Below, one piece after another: positions 15,777 to 24,957 of a stretch of 64,000 bases of DNA (position 1 is the stretch's first letter; every line of letters begins with the position of its first letter). The DNA is from Deltaproteobacteria bacterium. Its GTDB lineage: Bacteria; Myxococcota_A; Polyangia; HGW-17; SLPX01. Made by a program: the position numbers and the translations under genes. Location of the stretch: NCBI GenBank assembly GCA_021162935.1, contig JAGGXR010000152.1, forward strand, positions 1-64,000. Direction: 5' to 3'. The notes beneath the pieces are model-generated. The model was given only the letters and a program-made list of their open reading frames with translations, ran no database searches and had not been told where the DNA came from.

Positions 15777-16991
15777 ATGAGGACAGTCTATCTGGACAAC
15801 AACGCCACCACGAAAGTCGCTGACGAAGTCATTGACGCCATGATGCCGTACCTCAAAGAAGAATGGGGCAACCCTTCGAGCATGCACGACTTCGGCGGCC
15901 ATGTGAAGCAGGCGGTCGAAGAGGCACGAGCAGCGGTTGCCGGCCTGCTGGGCGCCAAAGACCTATCGGAGATCATCTTCACCAGTTGCGGGTCGGAAAG
16001 CGACAACACGGCCATCCTTTCCGCGCTCCAGGCGCAACCGGACAAGAAACACGTGATCACGACGCGGGTGGAGCATCCGGCGGTTCTGGCCGTATGTCAG
16101 TACCTCGAACGCAAGGGATACCGGATCACGTATTTGGGCGTGGACAACCAAGGCTTACTGGACCTGGACGAGTTGGAGCGGAATATCACGTCCGATACGG
16201 CGCTCATCACCACGATGTGGGCCAACAACGAAACGGGCGTCATCTTCCCGGTCGAAGAAATCGGGGCCATCGCACGAAGGCACGGCGTGCTGTTCCATAC
16301 TGATGCAGTGCAGGTCGCCGGAAAACTCAAGATCGACATGAAAAATACGCCGGTGGACATGCTGTCCATCTCCGGACACAAATTCCACGCTCCCAAAGGT
16401 GTTGGAGCGTTGTATGTACGCCACGGAGTTTCTTTCAGGCCCTTCCTGCGAGGCGGTCACCAAGAACGCGGGCGTCGCGGCGGCACCGAGGCGGTCCCCA
16501 ATGTCGTTGCTCTGGGCAAAGCAGCAGAGTTGGCCGGTGCCCATATCGAGGACGAACAAAGCCGCGTCGGAAGGCTTCGCGATCGTCTCGAACAGGGTAT
16601 CGTCGAGTCCATCCCGCACCTTCGCATCAATGGGCACCGCAAAATCAGGCTACCCAGCACCACGAACATCAGCTTCGAGTTCGTGGAAGGCGAAGCGATC
16701 CTTCTGCTCCTAAGTGACCACGGCATTGCGGCCTCGTCGGGATCGGCCTGCAGCAGCGGATCCCTCGAACCATCCCACGTCCTTCGCGCCATGGGGGTCC
16801 CTTACACCTATGCGCATGGTTCGATTCGCTTCAGCCTGAGCCGCTACAACACGGACGAAGACATCGACTACACGCTCGAACAACTGCCGCCCATCATCGC
16901 ACGGCTGCGCGAAATCTCGCCTTTCTATAAGAAAGAGCATCCCATGCCCCAGGATACGAGGGGGATGACGAACCGTCAGACTGCCCGATAG
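15777..16991 (+). CDS. nifS: Cysteine desulfurase NifS/IscS
   Basis: A 404-residue PLP enzyme that removes sulfur from cysteine as a persulfide for Fe-S assembly. The opening is YLDNNATT; His99 lies in RVEHPAV, Asp175 in HTDAVQ, and the PLP lysine is Lys201 in SGHKFHAPKG. The catalytic loop Cys324 is in SGSACSSGSLEPSHV, a short loop typical of group I (NifS/IscS) enzymes. It lies directly behind nifU, so the two form a two-gene NIF-type Fe-S operon. The ATG follows GAAGGACGAAC. The convergent outer-membrane protein gene ends 30 bp downstream. Confidence 0.94.
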   Translation: MRTVYLDNNATTKVADEVIDAMMPYLKEEWGNPSSMHDFGGHVKQAVEEARAAVAGLLGAKDLSEIIFTSCGSESDNTAILSALQAQPDKKHVITTRVEHPAVLAVCQYLERKGYRITYLGVDNQGLLDLDELERNITSDTALITTMWANNETGVIFPVEEIGAIARRHGVLFHTDAVQVAGKLKIDMKNTPVDMLSISGHKFHAPKGVGALYVRHGVSFRPFLRGGHQERGRRGGTEAVPNVVALGKAAELAGAHIEDEQSRVGRLRDRLEQGIVESIPHLRINGHRKIRLPSTTNISFEFVEGEAILLLLSDHGIAASSGSACSSGSLEPSHVLRAMGVPYTYAHGSIRFSLSRYNTDEDIDYTLEQLPPIIARLREISPFYKKEHPMPQDTRGMTNRQTAR

Positions 16992-17021
16992 GCCCCATCA
17001 TGGAAACTGAAAGGCGAGGAC

Positions 17022-18392
17022 TCAGTACTTGATTGAGGCTCCCACCACGAATCCAAAATACTGGTCCGCTGCTGAATTCGCCACGAACGTGTAGTCATAC
17101 CCAGCCTGTCCCGCCTGGGTGTATTTGATCCCAAAGTAACTGTATCGCCCTTCGAACGACATGTGGAATTTCCAGGTGATGCGCACGTCCAGGCCCAGCA
17201 TGGTCTCGATCCCCCATGCCTTTGCATCGCCGAACGCCCACCATTCGGTGGTGGGGCCGATCTGGAATGGATGCATGTACCCAAAGGAGAACAGCACGCT
17301 CAACCTTTTGGGCAAAACCGGATACAGGAGGTGGAGTCTCGGCATGACGTACCAATACTTCACGCCGACCGCCTTGATCTGGTCGCTTCCTGCAGCGGAC
17401 ATATCGGCATCCACCATGAACCGGAAGTTGCCCAATCCGAGGTCCAATCTCAATTCCGGACTCGATATCTTCTGAAGAATGTTCCATCGATACGTCAGGT
17501 AGAAATCGATTTTCTGGTACACGGTTTTGTACCCGTCGCCGCTGCCGTCTCGATGGGACTTGATGCCAAAAGCCCTGGTCCACCAGAACCCGATGCCGAA
17601 ATTGGCCCCGGCAAGATTTTTGGTTACGAAAGCGCCCGGATAGACCACGAATTGGAACCCGATGGGGGCGATGATCCCCTTTGTCTTGTAGTCAGGATTG
17701 CCGTCCTGTGGCTTCATCGTGAAACGACGGGCAACCGCATCCAGAAGCAGTCCGCCCTCGACGGCCGTAACGTAGGGGGCACGATCCACCAACAAAGACT
17801 TGGAGGGCCCCTTCTTCTTCTTTTTATGGATTGGTTTTACAGGAGGTATCGTCGGAGTCTCTTCTATGCCCTGCGATCCCCCTGACGAGGTCTCTTCCCC
17901 ACTCGTTCCCTCATCGCCTCCTTCGACGCCCTCGACGCGTGGGATGTACCGTTTCAGGAAGCGCCTGACGTCGTGACGACTCGATGCATTCATTCTGGGA
18001 CCACGAAGCCGAATGACGGTCCGTTTCACCCTCCTGCCCGATGCACCGTCCCGAATCATCAACCGCAACCACCAACGCCCGCGCCGTCGCAGGACACGAC
18101 CGTACACCACGGCATCCACACCAGCAGCCTTGCAGATCCTCCGCACGTTTCGGCGACCGGACAACCTGCGGTGCATCCTGTGGGCCGCGCGAGTCAATCT
18201 TTTGATGGAAATGAGATGAAACTGATCACGCACGACACGAATCACATAGGACCGTGCCCTGCCGCCGCCCGGGCCTCCGAATCCCGTGACCACCACACGT
18301 TTTTCAGCATGTAATGCCCCGCCCCATCCGAGCAGGAAAGTTGCACATACGACAGACAACAGCAACCGACCGAACATGCTGACTCTGACCAT
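17022..18392 (-). CDS. Outer-membrane beta-barrel protein with basic N-terminal domain
   Basis: A 456-residue protein. ATG 18392 follows GAGGGGAAATTT and gives a signal peptide ending near GGALHAEK. Residues about 30-155 form a very basic domain (many RR/RRR runs, IRVVRDQFHLISIKRL, GVDAVVYGRVLRRRGRWWLRL) resembling CsgG/TolB-like lipoprotein folds where a short alpha/beta segment binds partners. An acidic linker (EGGDEGTSGEETSSGG) and a KKKKK stretch follow. Residues about 225-456 show alternating aromatic/hydrophobic strands ending in FGFVVGASIKY, a typical barrel terminus with final aromatic residue. It sits 20 bp behind pilT on the same strand and may be co-transcribed. The function is unknown. 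Confidence 0.7.
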   Translation of the reverse strand: MVRVSMFGRLLLSVVCATFLLGWGGALHAEKRVVVTGFGGPGGGRARSYVIRVVRDQFHLISIKRLTRAAHRMHRRLSGRRNVRRICKAAGVDAVVYGRVLRRRGRWWLRLMIRDGASGRRVKRTVIRLRGPRMNASSRHDVRRFLKRYIPRVEGVEGGDEGTSGEETSSGGSQGIEETPTIPPVKPIHKKKKKGPSKSLLVDRAPYVTAVEGGLLLDAVARRFTMKPQDGNPDYKTKGIIAPIGFQFVVYPGAFVTKNLAGANFGIGFWWTRAFGIKSHRDGSGDGYKTVYQKIDFYLTYRWNILQKISSPELRLDLGLGNFRFMVDADMSAAGSDQIKAVGVKYWYVMPRLHLLYPVLPKRLSVLFSFGYMHPFQIGPTTEWWAFGDAKAWGIETMLGLDVRITWKFHMSFEGRYSYFGIKYTQAGQAGYDYTFVANSAADQYFGFVVGASIKY

Positions 18393-18412
18393 AAATTTCC
18401 CCTCTTGGTTCG

Positions 18413-19582
18413 TTAGTCGTCCAACTGGATTCCATCCATGGGCATCGCGCCGTCCCGATACTGCCCCTTTTCGGCCCAATCCGATGCAACCGCATCGTGG
18501 GTCCCTTCTGTAATCCCGCGATAGTACAAGGCGAAATCATCACCGTTCGTCGCGTTTGCGAGAGCCGCTTCGTAAGAAATGGCTCCGGACTGTACCAAGG
18601 CAGTCAAACTCTGGTCGAAGCTCACCATTCCGTACGTCTCACTGCCCTGGGCAATCACGTCCCTCAATTCACGCGCCCTCGTTTCATCCAAGATGAGTTC
18701 CCGAGCCCGCTGATTCACCACGAGCACTTCTGAGGCAGGAATACGTCCCTTGCCGTCCGACCGCTCAATGAGGCGCTGTGAGACGACCCCAATCAGCACC
18801 GAAGCGAGTTGGACGCGAATTTGCTGTTGATGATGCGGGGGAAACACGGAAATGATCCGATTTACCGTTTCGACCGCGTCCGCCGTGTGCAGGGTCGAAA
18901 GCACCAAATGGCCAGTCTCGGCGGCCGTCAGTGCGATCTCGATGGTTTCCAAGTCTCGCATCTCGCCAACGAGCACCACATCCGGATCCTGTCTCAGAGC
19001 GGACCTGAGCGCACTCGAAAAAGTCGTCGTGTCCAAACCAAGCTCACGTTGGTTGATGAGACTCTTCTTGTCCAAAAGCTCATACTCGATGGGGTCCTCG
19101 ATGGTGATGATGTGACAGGATTTCGACGTATTGATGTGCTCGACCATCGATGCAAGGGTCGTGGATTTTCCAGACCCCGTCACGCCCGTCACGAGAATGA
19201 GCCCTCTCGGTCTGTCGGCAAGCGTCAAGACCACGGGAGGAAGCCCCAAAACTTTGAACGTCGGCACGGTGCTGGGAATCACCCGCAACACCATACCCGT
19301 AAATCCCCGCTGTTGAAAGACGTTGACGCGATATCGCTGCCCCGGCTCGGGCGAATAGGCCAGATCCACCTCGCGCATCTCTTCGAAAATGCCCCGCTGT
19401 CTGGGATTCATCATGCCCAGCGCATATGCATTCAGCACTTCCTGGGTCATGGACTGAAAGCCCTTCACACCATGAAGCTTGCCGGAAATACGAAGAATGG
19501 GCGGCTGCCCAACCTTGAGATGAACGTCCGAGGCTCCTGCCTGCCTCGCCTGCGCCAATATTCTGTCTACGTTCGAGTTCAT
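18413..19582 (-). CDS. pilT: Type IV pilus retraction ATPase PilT
   Basis: A 389-residue protein. ATG 19582 opens with MNSNVDRILAQARQAGASDVHL, which matches the PilT start; the longer frame to 19702 adds an unrelated 40 residues, and no strong ribosome site was seen for either. Walker A is GVTGSGKST (133-141), the Asp box IEDPIEYE (from 161), Walker B DVVLVGEMRD (201-210) and the His box STLHTADA (229-236). It disassembles pilin fibres for twitching or gliding and works at the inner-membrane pilus base. No pilB or pilC is adjacent. The C-terminal tail ends GAMPMDGIQLDD. Confidence 0.92.
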   Translation of the reverse strand: MNSNVDRILAQARQAGASDVHLKVGQPPILRISGKLHGVKGFQSMTQEVLNAYALGMMNPRQRGIFEEMREVDLAYSPEPGQRYRVNVFQQRGFTGMVLRVIPSTVPTFKVLGLPPVVLTLADRPRGLILVTGVTGSGKSTTLASMVEHINTSKSCHIITIEDPIEYELLDKKSLINQRELGLDTTTFSSALRSALRQDPDVVLVGEMRDLETIEIALTAAETGHLVLSTLHTADAVETVNRIISVFPPHHQQQIRVQLASVLIGVVSQRLIERSDGKGRIPASEVLVVNQRARELILDETRARELRDVIAQGSETYGMVSFDQSLTALVQSGAISYEAALANATNGDDFALYYRGITEGTHDAVASDWAEKGQYRDGAMPMDGIQLDD

Positions 19583-19764
19583 GACCGGGAAAATAGCACA
19601 AGTCCCCACATTAGAAAAGTGACTTGCATCGGCTTTCAAACACGGGCACGCTGAGAAGAACCGTTGGCCCAGCAGCAGATCCGACTCAACCCAACGTTTC
19701 AACCGTTGCGGGTCACGGCCTTCATGTTGCAGGCTGCAGCAACACAGAAATAATAGAGAGGTTC

Positions 19765-20577
19765 ATGGCGAAACGACCACGACAGGATACGATGGGGATC
19801 GGCAGGACCACGAGACTCCTCTTCAAGGCCATTCGGCCCAAGCGACGAAGTCTCTTCATTCTCCTGTCCGTAGACGCACTGTTGGTCGCATCCGGTGCGT
19901 ATTTCATCTGGACCTGGGGCCGGTCCAGGACACCCCAGGCTCCTGCCCCGGCCCTGATACGGCACCAACCGATGGCTCATGATGCCATTTTGCCAGATGC
20001 TGGTACGCTCAAGCCTTCCATGACCGCCCGGACCGCTGTTCGTCGCAAGACGCGACGAGGCGTCGCGCTGCCCCGAGGGCATGTTGGCGTCGCCGCGTCG
20101 CGGCCGACCGGTCTTCCGCCTGGAGGCCACGCACCCATTGCTCTTGGAAGGGATGCCGGTCTTCCGACCAATCAGCCACAGAAGAACCGACCGAGGAGAC
20201 CCGACTCTGGCGTTCTGGCCGCTCCGACCGACGCGGCGGCATCTTCCCCAGGAATACAAAACACGGTCACCGAAACACAACGGACGAAATATCGAAACGC
20301 CCTGCGGAAGGCATTGCGAAGCCGTCGCAAAAATGTCAAACAATGCTACCATGAAAGCTTGAAGCTGATCGGACACGGCCTATCCGGTCGACTGCTCCTC
20401 CGCTTTCGGCTCAAGGCCGACGGACGGGTCGAAACCGTTTCTTCGACTCAGAACACGACCGGTTCGCCGACGTTGGAACGTTGTATTTTGGCCGTTATGA
20501 GGGCCGTGAGGTTTCCGGCGCCTCCTTCGGGCACGAGTGAATTCGTGTACCCCATTTCATTCAAGGCTCAGAAATAG
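19765..20577 (+). CDS. TonB/AgmX-PglI-like protein
   Basis: A 270-residue protein. ATG 19765 follows AGAGAGGTTC; the longer frame to 19624 has no support. One membrane segment is at about 30-50 (SLFILLSVDALLVASGAYFIW), then a long Pro/Arg/Gly-rich spacer, then a C-terminal domain with KYRNALRKALRSRRKNVKQCYHESL, GRLLLRFRLKADGRVETV, and a second Cys in LERCILAVMRAVRFPAPPSG. This Cys...Cys pattern marks the AgmX/PglI C-terminal domain of gliding and TonB-related proteins in myxobacteria, and a periplasm-spanning link is inferred. It lies next to pilT in divergent orientation, consistent with motility, but this is association only. A perfect CCGCAT/ATGCGG hairpin follows the stop at 20594-20610 without a T tract. 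Confidence 0.72.
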   Translation: MAKRPRQDTMGIGRTTRLLFKAIRPKRRSLFILLSVDALLVASGAYFIWTWGRSRTPQAPAPALIRHQPMAHDAILPDAGTLKPSMTARTAVRRKTRRGVALPRGHVGVAASRPTGLPPGGHAPIALGRDAGLPTNQPQKNRPRRPDSGVLAAPTDAAASSPGIQNTVTETQRTKYRNALRKALRSRRKNVKQCYHESLKLIGHGLSGRLLLRFRLKADGRVETVSSTQNTTGSPTLERCILAVMRAVRFPAPPSGTSEFVYPISFKAQK

Positions 20578-20642
20578 CGCGACTCCTGTGGAGCCGCATC
20601 TTTCATGCGGTCGGTTGAGGGATCAGCAGGATAGGTTGGCCG

Positions 20643-21674
20643 ATGGTGCAATTGATTGGTTTGGAAATACTGGTTGTCGATTCGGATCCCACGGTCATTG
20701 CGGGCCTGGGTGAACTCTTGGGCAAGGGCGGATTCGTCGTCAGTTCCACAGACCAGGTGGATCGGGCACGCGCCTTGCTGTCCGAAAAATTCTTCGCCGT
20801 GGTCCTCTGTGACCTGGACACGCCTGCCCCTGGATCGGGTCTCGAAGTCGTTCGTGCCGCCCGCGAGTTAAGCCCGGCAACATCCGCCATCGTGCTGACG
20901 TCGCGCCGCGCTTACGATGCCGCCGTCACCGCCTTCCGAGCTGGAGCGGACGACGTCATTGCCAAGAGCCCGGACCAAATTCAATACCTGGTCGACCGAG
21001 TGGAACGCGCCGCCATGGAGCATCGTGAGGACCAGAACCGAACGGATCTGTTGCGTCGCGTGATGGACCTCAATGAAGAATTTCTCAAGAACATGATGGA
21101 GCTGTCCCGCCAGAAACTGGACCTGGAGGATCAGCGGACAGGCCGGTCTGACGACAACGGAACTCGACTCGGGCTCTGCCGTCTCCTCTTGGTGGACCCG
21201 ACGAGCCAGACAGCGCAATTCCTCGCCCCCAAGATGACATCCGAGCAGGGCTGGGGCCTGACTTCGTGCCAGACTGGAGGCGAGGCCCTCGACCAAATCG
21301 GAAGGAATGACTATCATTTGATCATGGTCCAAACGGATCTTCCGGATCTGCCCGGAAGCATGGTGACCAGAACCGTCAAGGAACAGACGCCCGACGCCAT
21401 CGTCCTCGAATATGTTCCTCCCTCCGCTGGTCAGGGGTCCCTGGCGGTCGTAGAAGAATCAGACAGGATCCCCGTGCTGGAAGGCTTTACGAAGGGACAG
21501 GAACTACTTGACGCGCTATCCACGCTCAAAAAAGCCTACCAGGCGAAACTGGATGAACGCCGCTATCTCCAGGCGTTTCGCGCCCAGCACTTCGACTTTC
21601 TCAAACAGTACGCGGAAACGAGAAAACAGATCCAACGGGTCCTGGACAAGGAGGAACAGGAAACAGGCTCCTAG
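20643..21674 (+). CDS. Double receiver-domain response regulator
   Basis: A 343-residue protein. Residues 5-125 are a receiver with acidic pocket Asp13/Asp15, phospho-acceptor Asp57 in AVVLCDLDTP, Thr at LTSRR and Lys108. A coiled coil follows (about 120-165). A second receiver-like domain (about 175-300) reads LLVDPTSQ and MVQTDLPDLPG; its phospho site would be the Asp in VQTDL, but the acidic pocket is reduced to one Asp. It ends in a charged coiled coil. There is no DNA-binding or enzymatic output, so it probably acts by protein contact. The start at ATG 20643 is supported by family alignment only; GGATAGG is the nearest ribosome site. Confidence 0.82.
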   Translation: MVQLIGLEILVVDSDPTVIAGLGELLGKGGFVVSSTDQVDRARALLSEKFFAVVLCDLDTPAPGSGLEVVRAARELSPATSAIVLTSRRAYDAAVTAFRAGADDVIAKSPDQIQYLVDRVERAAMEHREDQNRTDLLRRVMDLNEEFLKNMMELSRQKLDLEDQRTGRSDDNGTRLGLCRLLLVDPTSQTAQFLAPKMTSEQGWGLTSCQTGGEALDQIGRNDYHLIMVQTDLPDLPGSMVTRTVKEQTPDAIVLEYVPPSAGQGSLAVVEESDRIPVLEGFTKGQELLDALSTLKKAYQAKLDERRYLQAFRAQHFDFLKQYAETRKQIQRVLDKEEQETGS

Positions 21675-21698
21675 CAAGGTCCGAGCACGAGCTCTGCC

Positions 21699-22730
21699 TC
21701 ACTTGGCCTCGCCTTCGAGACGGGCCAATATTTTCCTGGATCGCCGCTTCGAAACATACCCATTTTCGCAGAACCAGTGAGCCGATTTGGCCAGAGCCGT
21801 TTCGATGCTGCCTGGATCCCACCCCAACTCGTTGCGCGCCTTGTCGATGGAAAAGAAAAATCTCTGTCTCAACAGACGCACATTGGCCAGATTCAACATG
21901 CAGGGGCGCCTCAGCACCCCCTGTACGAAAAGCTGTCCGGCCAGGCCACCGAGGTAGGCAAACAGGTACGGCAACGCCCATGGCCTTCGCAGCCCGGTCA
22001 CCCGGGCAGCCGCGTCCAGCAGTTCCTTGGTGGTCATGTTATGGCCGCCCAGGATATATCGCTGCCCAGCACGCCCTTTGTCCATGGCACGGAGATGGCC
22101 TTCGGCCACGTCGTCCACGTCCACGAAATTGTTCAGTGCGACCGGAACGAAAGGCATCTTGCCGCGGAGATACTGCAGCACGATATGGCCCGTTGGCGTC
22201 GGATTGAAGTCGCCCGCGCCAATGGGGCCGGCTGGATTGACCACGACCAGTTCGAGGTCCTCACCAGCCTCCTCCACAGCCCGCTGTTCAGCCCTCCATT
22301 TGGAGGTCACGTACGGAATCCCCAATGAGTCCAGGTTCCACTCGGTCTCTTCGTCCGCGAGTCCATGGTCGGGAGCGGCCCCCACCGCAGCCACAGAAGA
22401 GGTGTAGACCACCCGCTCGACTCCGGCAGCCTTGGCGGCCCGGATCACGTTCACCGCTCCCTGCACGTTGACTTGGTCGAAAAGTTCCTGGTCCCCGAAA
22501 AGGCGATACAGGCCGGCCACGTGATAGACCCGATCACAGCCTTTCAGGGCACCGGCCATCTTGGATGCGTCACGGATGTCACCCTCGACCACCTCCACGT
22601 CCAACCCCTGGATGCGACGCACGTCGGACTCGGGCCGCACGAGGAGTTTGAGTTCCTCGCCGCGGTCCAGAAGCCGTCCCGTTACGGTCGAACCGATAAA
22701 GCCTGTCGCTCCGGTCACAAATGTCTTCAT
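21699..22730 (-). CDS. NAD-dependent epimerase/dehydratase, HpnA-like
   Basis: A 343-residue extended short-chain dehydrogenase. The nucleotide site is TFVTGATGFIGSTVTGRLL at the N terminus, with VYHVAGLYRLFG and YTSSVAAVG following, and the active pair Y...K in YVTSKWRAE. ILGGHNMTTKELLD and the overall length match the hopanoid-associated sugar epimerase (HpnA) and dihydroflavonol-reductase-like subgroup. No hopanoid genes lie beside it, so a role in hopanoid or sugar-lipid metabolism is only suggested. ATG 22730 follows GGAGATC. Confidence 0.82.
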   Translation of the reverse strand: MKTFVTGATGFIGSTVTGRLLDRGEELKLLVRPESDVRRIQGLDVEVVEGDIRDASKMAGALKGCDRVYHVAGLYRLFGDQELFDQVNVQGAVNVIRAAKAAGVERVVYTSSVAAVGAAPDHGLADEETEWNLDSLGIPYVTSKWRAEQRAVEEAGEDLELVVVNPAGPIGAGDFNPTPTGHIVLQYLRGKMPFVPVALNNFVDVDDVAEGHLRAMDKGRAGQRYILGGHNMTTKELLDAAARVTGLRRPWALPYLFAYLGGLAGQLFVQGVLRRPCMLNLANVRLLRQRFFFSIDKARNELGWDPGSIETALAKSAHWFCENGYVSKRRSRKILARLEGEAK

Positions 22731-22857
22731 GATCTCCTGCTGTCACTTGAGCACGACCGGATAGAACCAGCCGAAAACCACAAAGTCAAGAAAGGGGCCG
22801 GAACGCATGTGGAAAGCAACCCGTCACGCGTCACCCCAACAATCCTGCAGGTTCATA

Positions 22858-24606
22858 TTATATCTTGCCCGCCGCCCGGCGGAGTCTGGCCAGTGCAATC
22901 AGATAATCGTATCGAGAACGGATCAGATTGCCGCGCGCCTGAATCTCTCGAATCTGGGCATCGAGGAGGTCCGTGGTCTTGGCGTTGCCGGCATTGTACA
23001 AGAGTTCAGTGCTGTGATGTGCTGCTGCAGCCAGTTCCACCTGCTTCTTCGAAGTGAGCACCTGCTGTTCCGCCGAGCGGACGTCGAGCAGAGCGGCACG
23101 AAACTGGTGCCGCAGAAGGCGTCCTAGATTTCTCGTCTGAACCTTGGTCTGGAGCAATTCGTACTGCTTGCTCTGCGTCTGATAGTAATCGGACATGGAA
23201 TCGAACAGCGGCATCTTGAGGCTGATGCCGACCATCCAACTTCCGATCCACTTCCTGGGCACCACATCCAGATACTGAATGTACTTCGACCACGAATATT
23301 GGGCCGTGAGGCTCAAAGTCGGCATGAACCGAGCCTGCACGCTCCGCAGGTCGAGCCTCTTTTGAAGAATCGACATCCTGGCCAGACGCATCAGCGGATG
23401 GTGTAGAACGTCCCGGTCCGCCAATCCCGTTGGCTCGGGCAGACGACCCGTAACCTCTGCTGGCGCCACGAGGACCAGCGAGGCCTTGATAGGCCGCCCC
23501 AACAGGTTGTTCAGCAGCATCTTGAGTTGGGCCACTCCAAGATGCGCCTTCAAGAAGTCGAGGCGATTTTGTTCCAACTGAGCTTCCCAACGAAGGAGAT
23601 CCGTCTTGGTGGCCGAACCGGCCTCGACCAGGGCCATGGTCTGTGTGAGGTGTCCCCTAGTCGATCGCATACTCTGCTGCGCCAGACCTGCCAGTTCCTG
23701 CAATTGAAGCGTCTGGTAGAATGTTGCATAGACGCGCAACGACACGTCCTGGCCCTTGTCGAGGACCTGGAGACCCGCCATCTTCACACCGACCCGAGCA
23801 CGCTTGATGCCGACGAGGGCCTGGGCATTGAAGAGCGGCCAGACCAAGGTCACAGCAGGATTGAAAGAATTGGCCTGGAAGATCTTTCCAATGCTCGAAA
23901 AACCGCCCATCGTACTCGATAGCGTGTTGCCCAACATCTTCGCCGTGTTCTGCCCTTCGCTCGTCTGCAGAAACTGGACGCAGGAATCATTCGGATCGGT
24001 GGTGCCACACATGGTCGTTAGCATGGTGTTGATGCAGTTTGGATCCGACATATCCTCGCAACCAAATGGACTGGAAGAAGAACTCCCGCCTCCTTCGAAC
24101 GCACTTCCCCCCCCCTGAAACCGCAAGTCGGCTGAGAGGCTCACGTGTGGTCCCAACGATCCATAAGCAGCCTTGACTCCGATCCTCGCCGCTTTCTGCT
24201 GGTATCGTACCGCCTGCAATTCCAGATTGTGCTTCTTTGCCATGATCAGGGCGGCTCGCAGGGTCAAATGAAGGACCCGACCCGATCGACGTGCGGGCGT
24301 TCGGCTGCTGGATCGTCCAACCCCAAGCGTGCCGCGTGCGCTCTTCCTGACCGCTCGTGCACGCGCATGCGCCGCGACGGCTGCGCGCGCAGAATGAGCG
24401 CTTCTGGGTCGCGGCGCGGCCTGACCACGAGACGATGCGGTCGTCCCTGGGGCGACAGGCACCGATCGAGGCGGCTGCGCCCCCCCTTTGGTCGGCTGCG
24501 ACGACGGAACGCCCGGAGTTCCAAATGCGCTCCCAGACAGACAAAATAACGCGGCCGTGGCTGCTGCCAATCCAACTCTGCGGACCTGTGAGTTCTGATT
24601 CTTCAT
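22858..24606 (-). CDS. TolC-family outer-membrane efflux channel
   Basis: A 582-residue protein. ATG 24606 follows GAGGAGG, then a signal peptide (RRVGLAAATAALFCLSGSAFG) and a long Ala/Arg/Ser linker (about 25-105) absent from standard TolC. From about residue 110, LTLRAALIMAKKHNLELQAVRYQQ begins the first outer-membrane efflux repeat; the second begins around residue 330 (VLHHPLMRLARMSILQKRL) and ends in IQARGNLIRSRYDYLIALARLRRAAGK, typical of the final helix. A Cys-containing insert (CEDMSDPNCINTMLTTMC) sits in the first repeat. It forms a trimeric export duct that needs an RND or ABC partner, which is not adjacent here. Confidence 0.87.
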   Translation of the reverse strand: MKNQNSQVRRVGLAAATAALFCLSGSAFGTPGVPSSQPTKGGAQPPRSVPVAPGTTASSRGQAAPRPRSAHSARAAVAAHARARAVRKSARGTLGVGRSSSRTPARRSGRVLHLTLRAALIMAKKHNLELQAVRYQQKAARIGVKAAYGSLGPHVSLSADLRFQGGGSAFEGGGSSSSSPFGCEDMSDPNCINTMLTTMCGTTDPNDSCVQFLQTSEGQNTAKMLGNTLSSTMGGFSSIGKIFQANSFNPAVTLVWPLFNAQALVGIKRARVGVKMAGLQVLDKGQDVSLRVYATFYQTLQLQELAGLAQQSMRSTRGHLTQTMALVEAGSATKTDLLRWEAQLEQNRLDFLKAHLGVAQLKMLLNNLLGRPIKASLVLVAPAEVTGRLPEPTGLADRDVLHHPLMRLARMSILQKRLDLRSVQARFMPTLSLTAQYSWSKYIQYLDVVPRKWIGSWMVGISLKMPLFDSMSDYYQTQSKQYELLQTKVQTRNLGRLLRHQFRAALLDVRSAEQQVLTSKKQVELAAAAHHSTELLYNAGNAKTTDLLDAQIREIQARGNLIRSRYDYLIALARLRRAAGKI

Positions 24607-24957
24607 GCTCCGACCTCCTCGAGCTTCCCTGCTCGACATCTTCCCCGAACGCCCTGCCCTCTCCCAACCGAGTCATGAGCGAACTACGGTGTTCGTTCAG
24701 TTGTCAAGGAATTCGGGACAATGGCTGGAGCCATGCGTCGTCGTTCCCCAAGCCCTACTTCGTCGGGCATCCAACGGCCAATTTCGCGTTCAGATGCAGC
24801 GTCTCCGGTCGGAGGCGCCCCGTCACATATGGCACATATGAAACGATGCGCACTTTTTTCTTCCTGCCGCAATCCACAAGATGATATTCTAAGAAAGGTG
24901 ATTTTGTTATGCCGTGGCGTCGGCACATCGACGCTGAACGCCAAGGAGGACGTCATC
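24607..24957. other. 351-bp divergent region between tolC-like and EGF-CAP genes
   Basis: It holds a tandem 9-bp pair, CACATATGG CACATATGA (24824-24841). On the minus strand a TTGACA lies near 24703-24708 but without a good -10 at proper spacing. Ribosome site AAGGAGG at 24942-24949 serves the GTG start at 24958. No gene is supported. Confidence 0.5.
24824..24841. repeat. Tandem 9-bp CACATATGR pair
   Basis: Two adjacent copies, each holding the palindrome CATATG, in the divergent promoter region. A possible operator; too short to be sure it is not chance. Confidence 0.3.
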
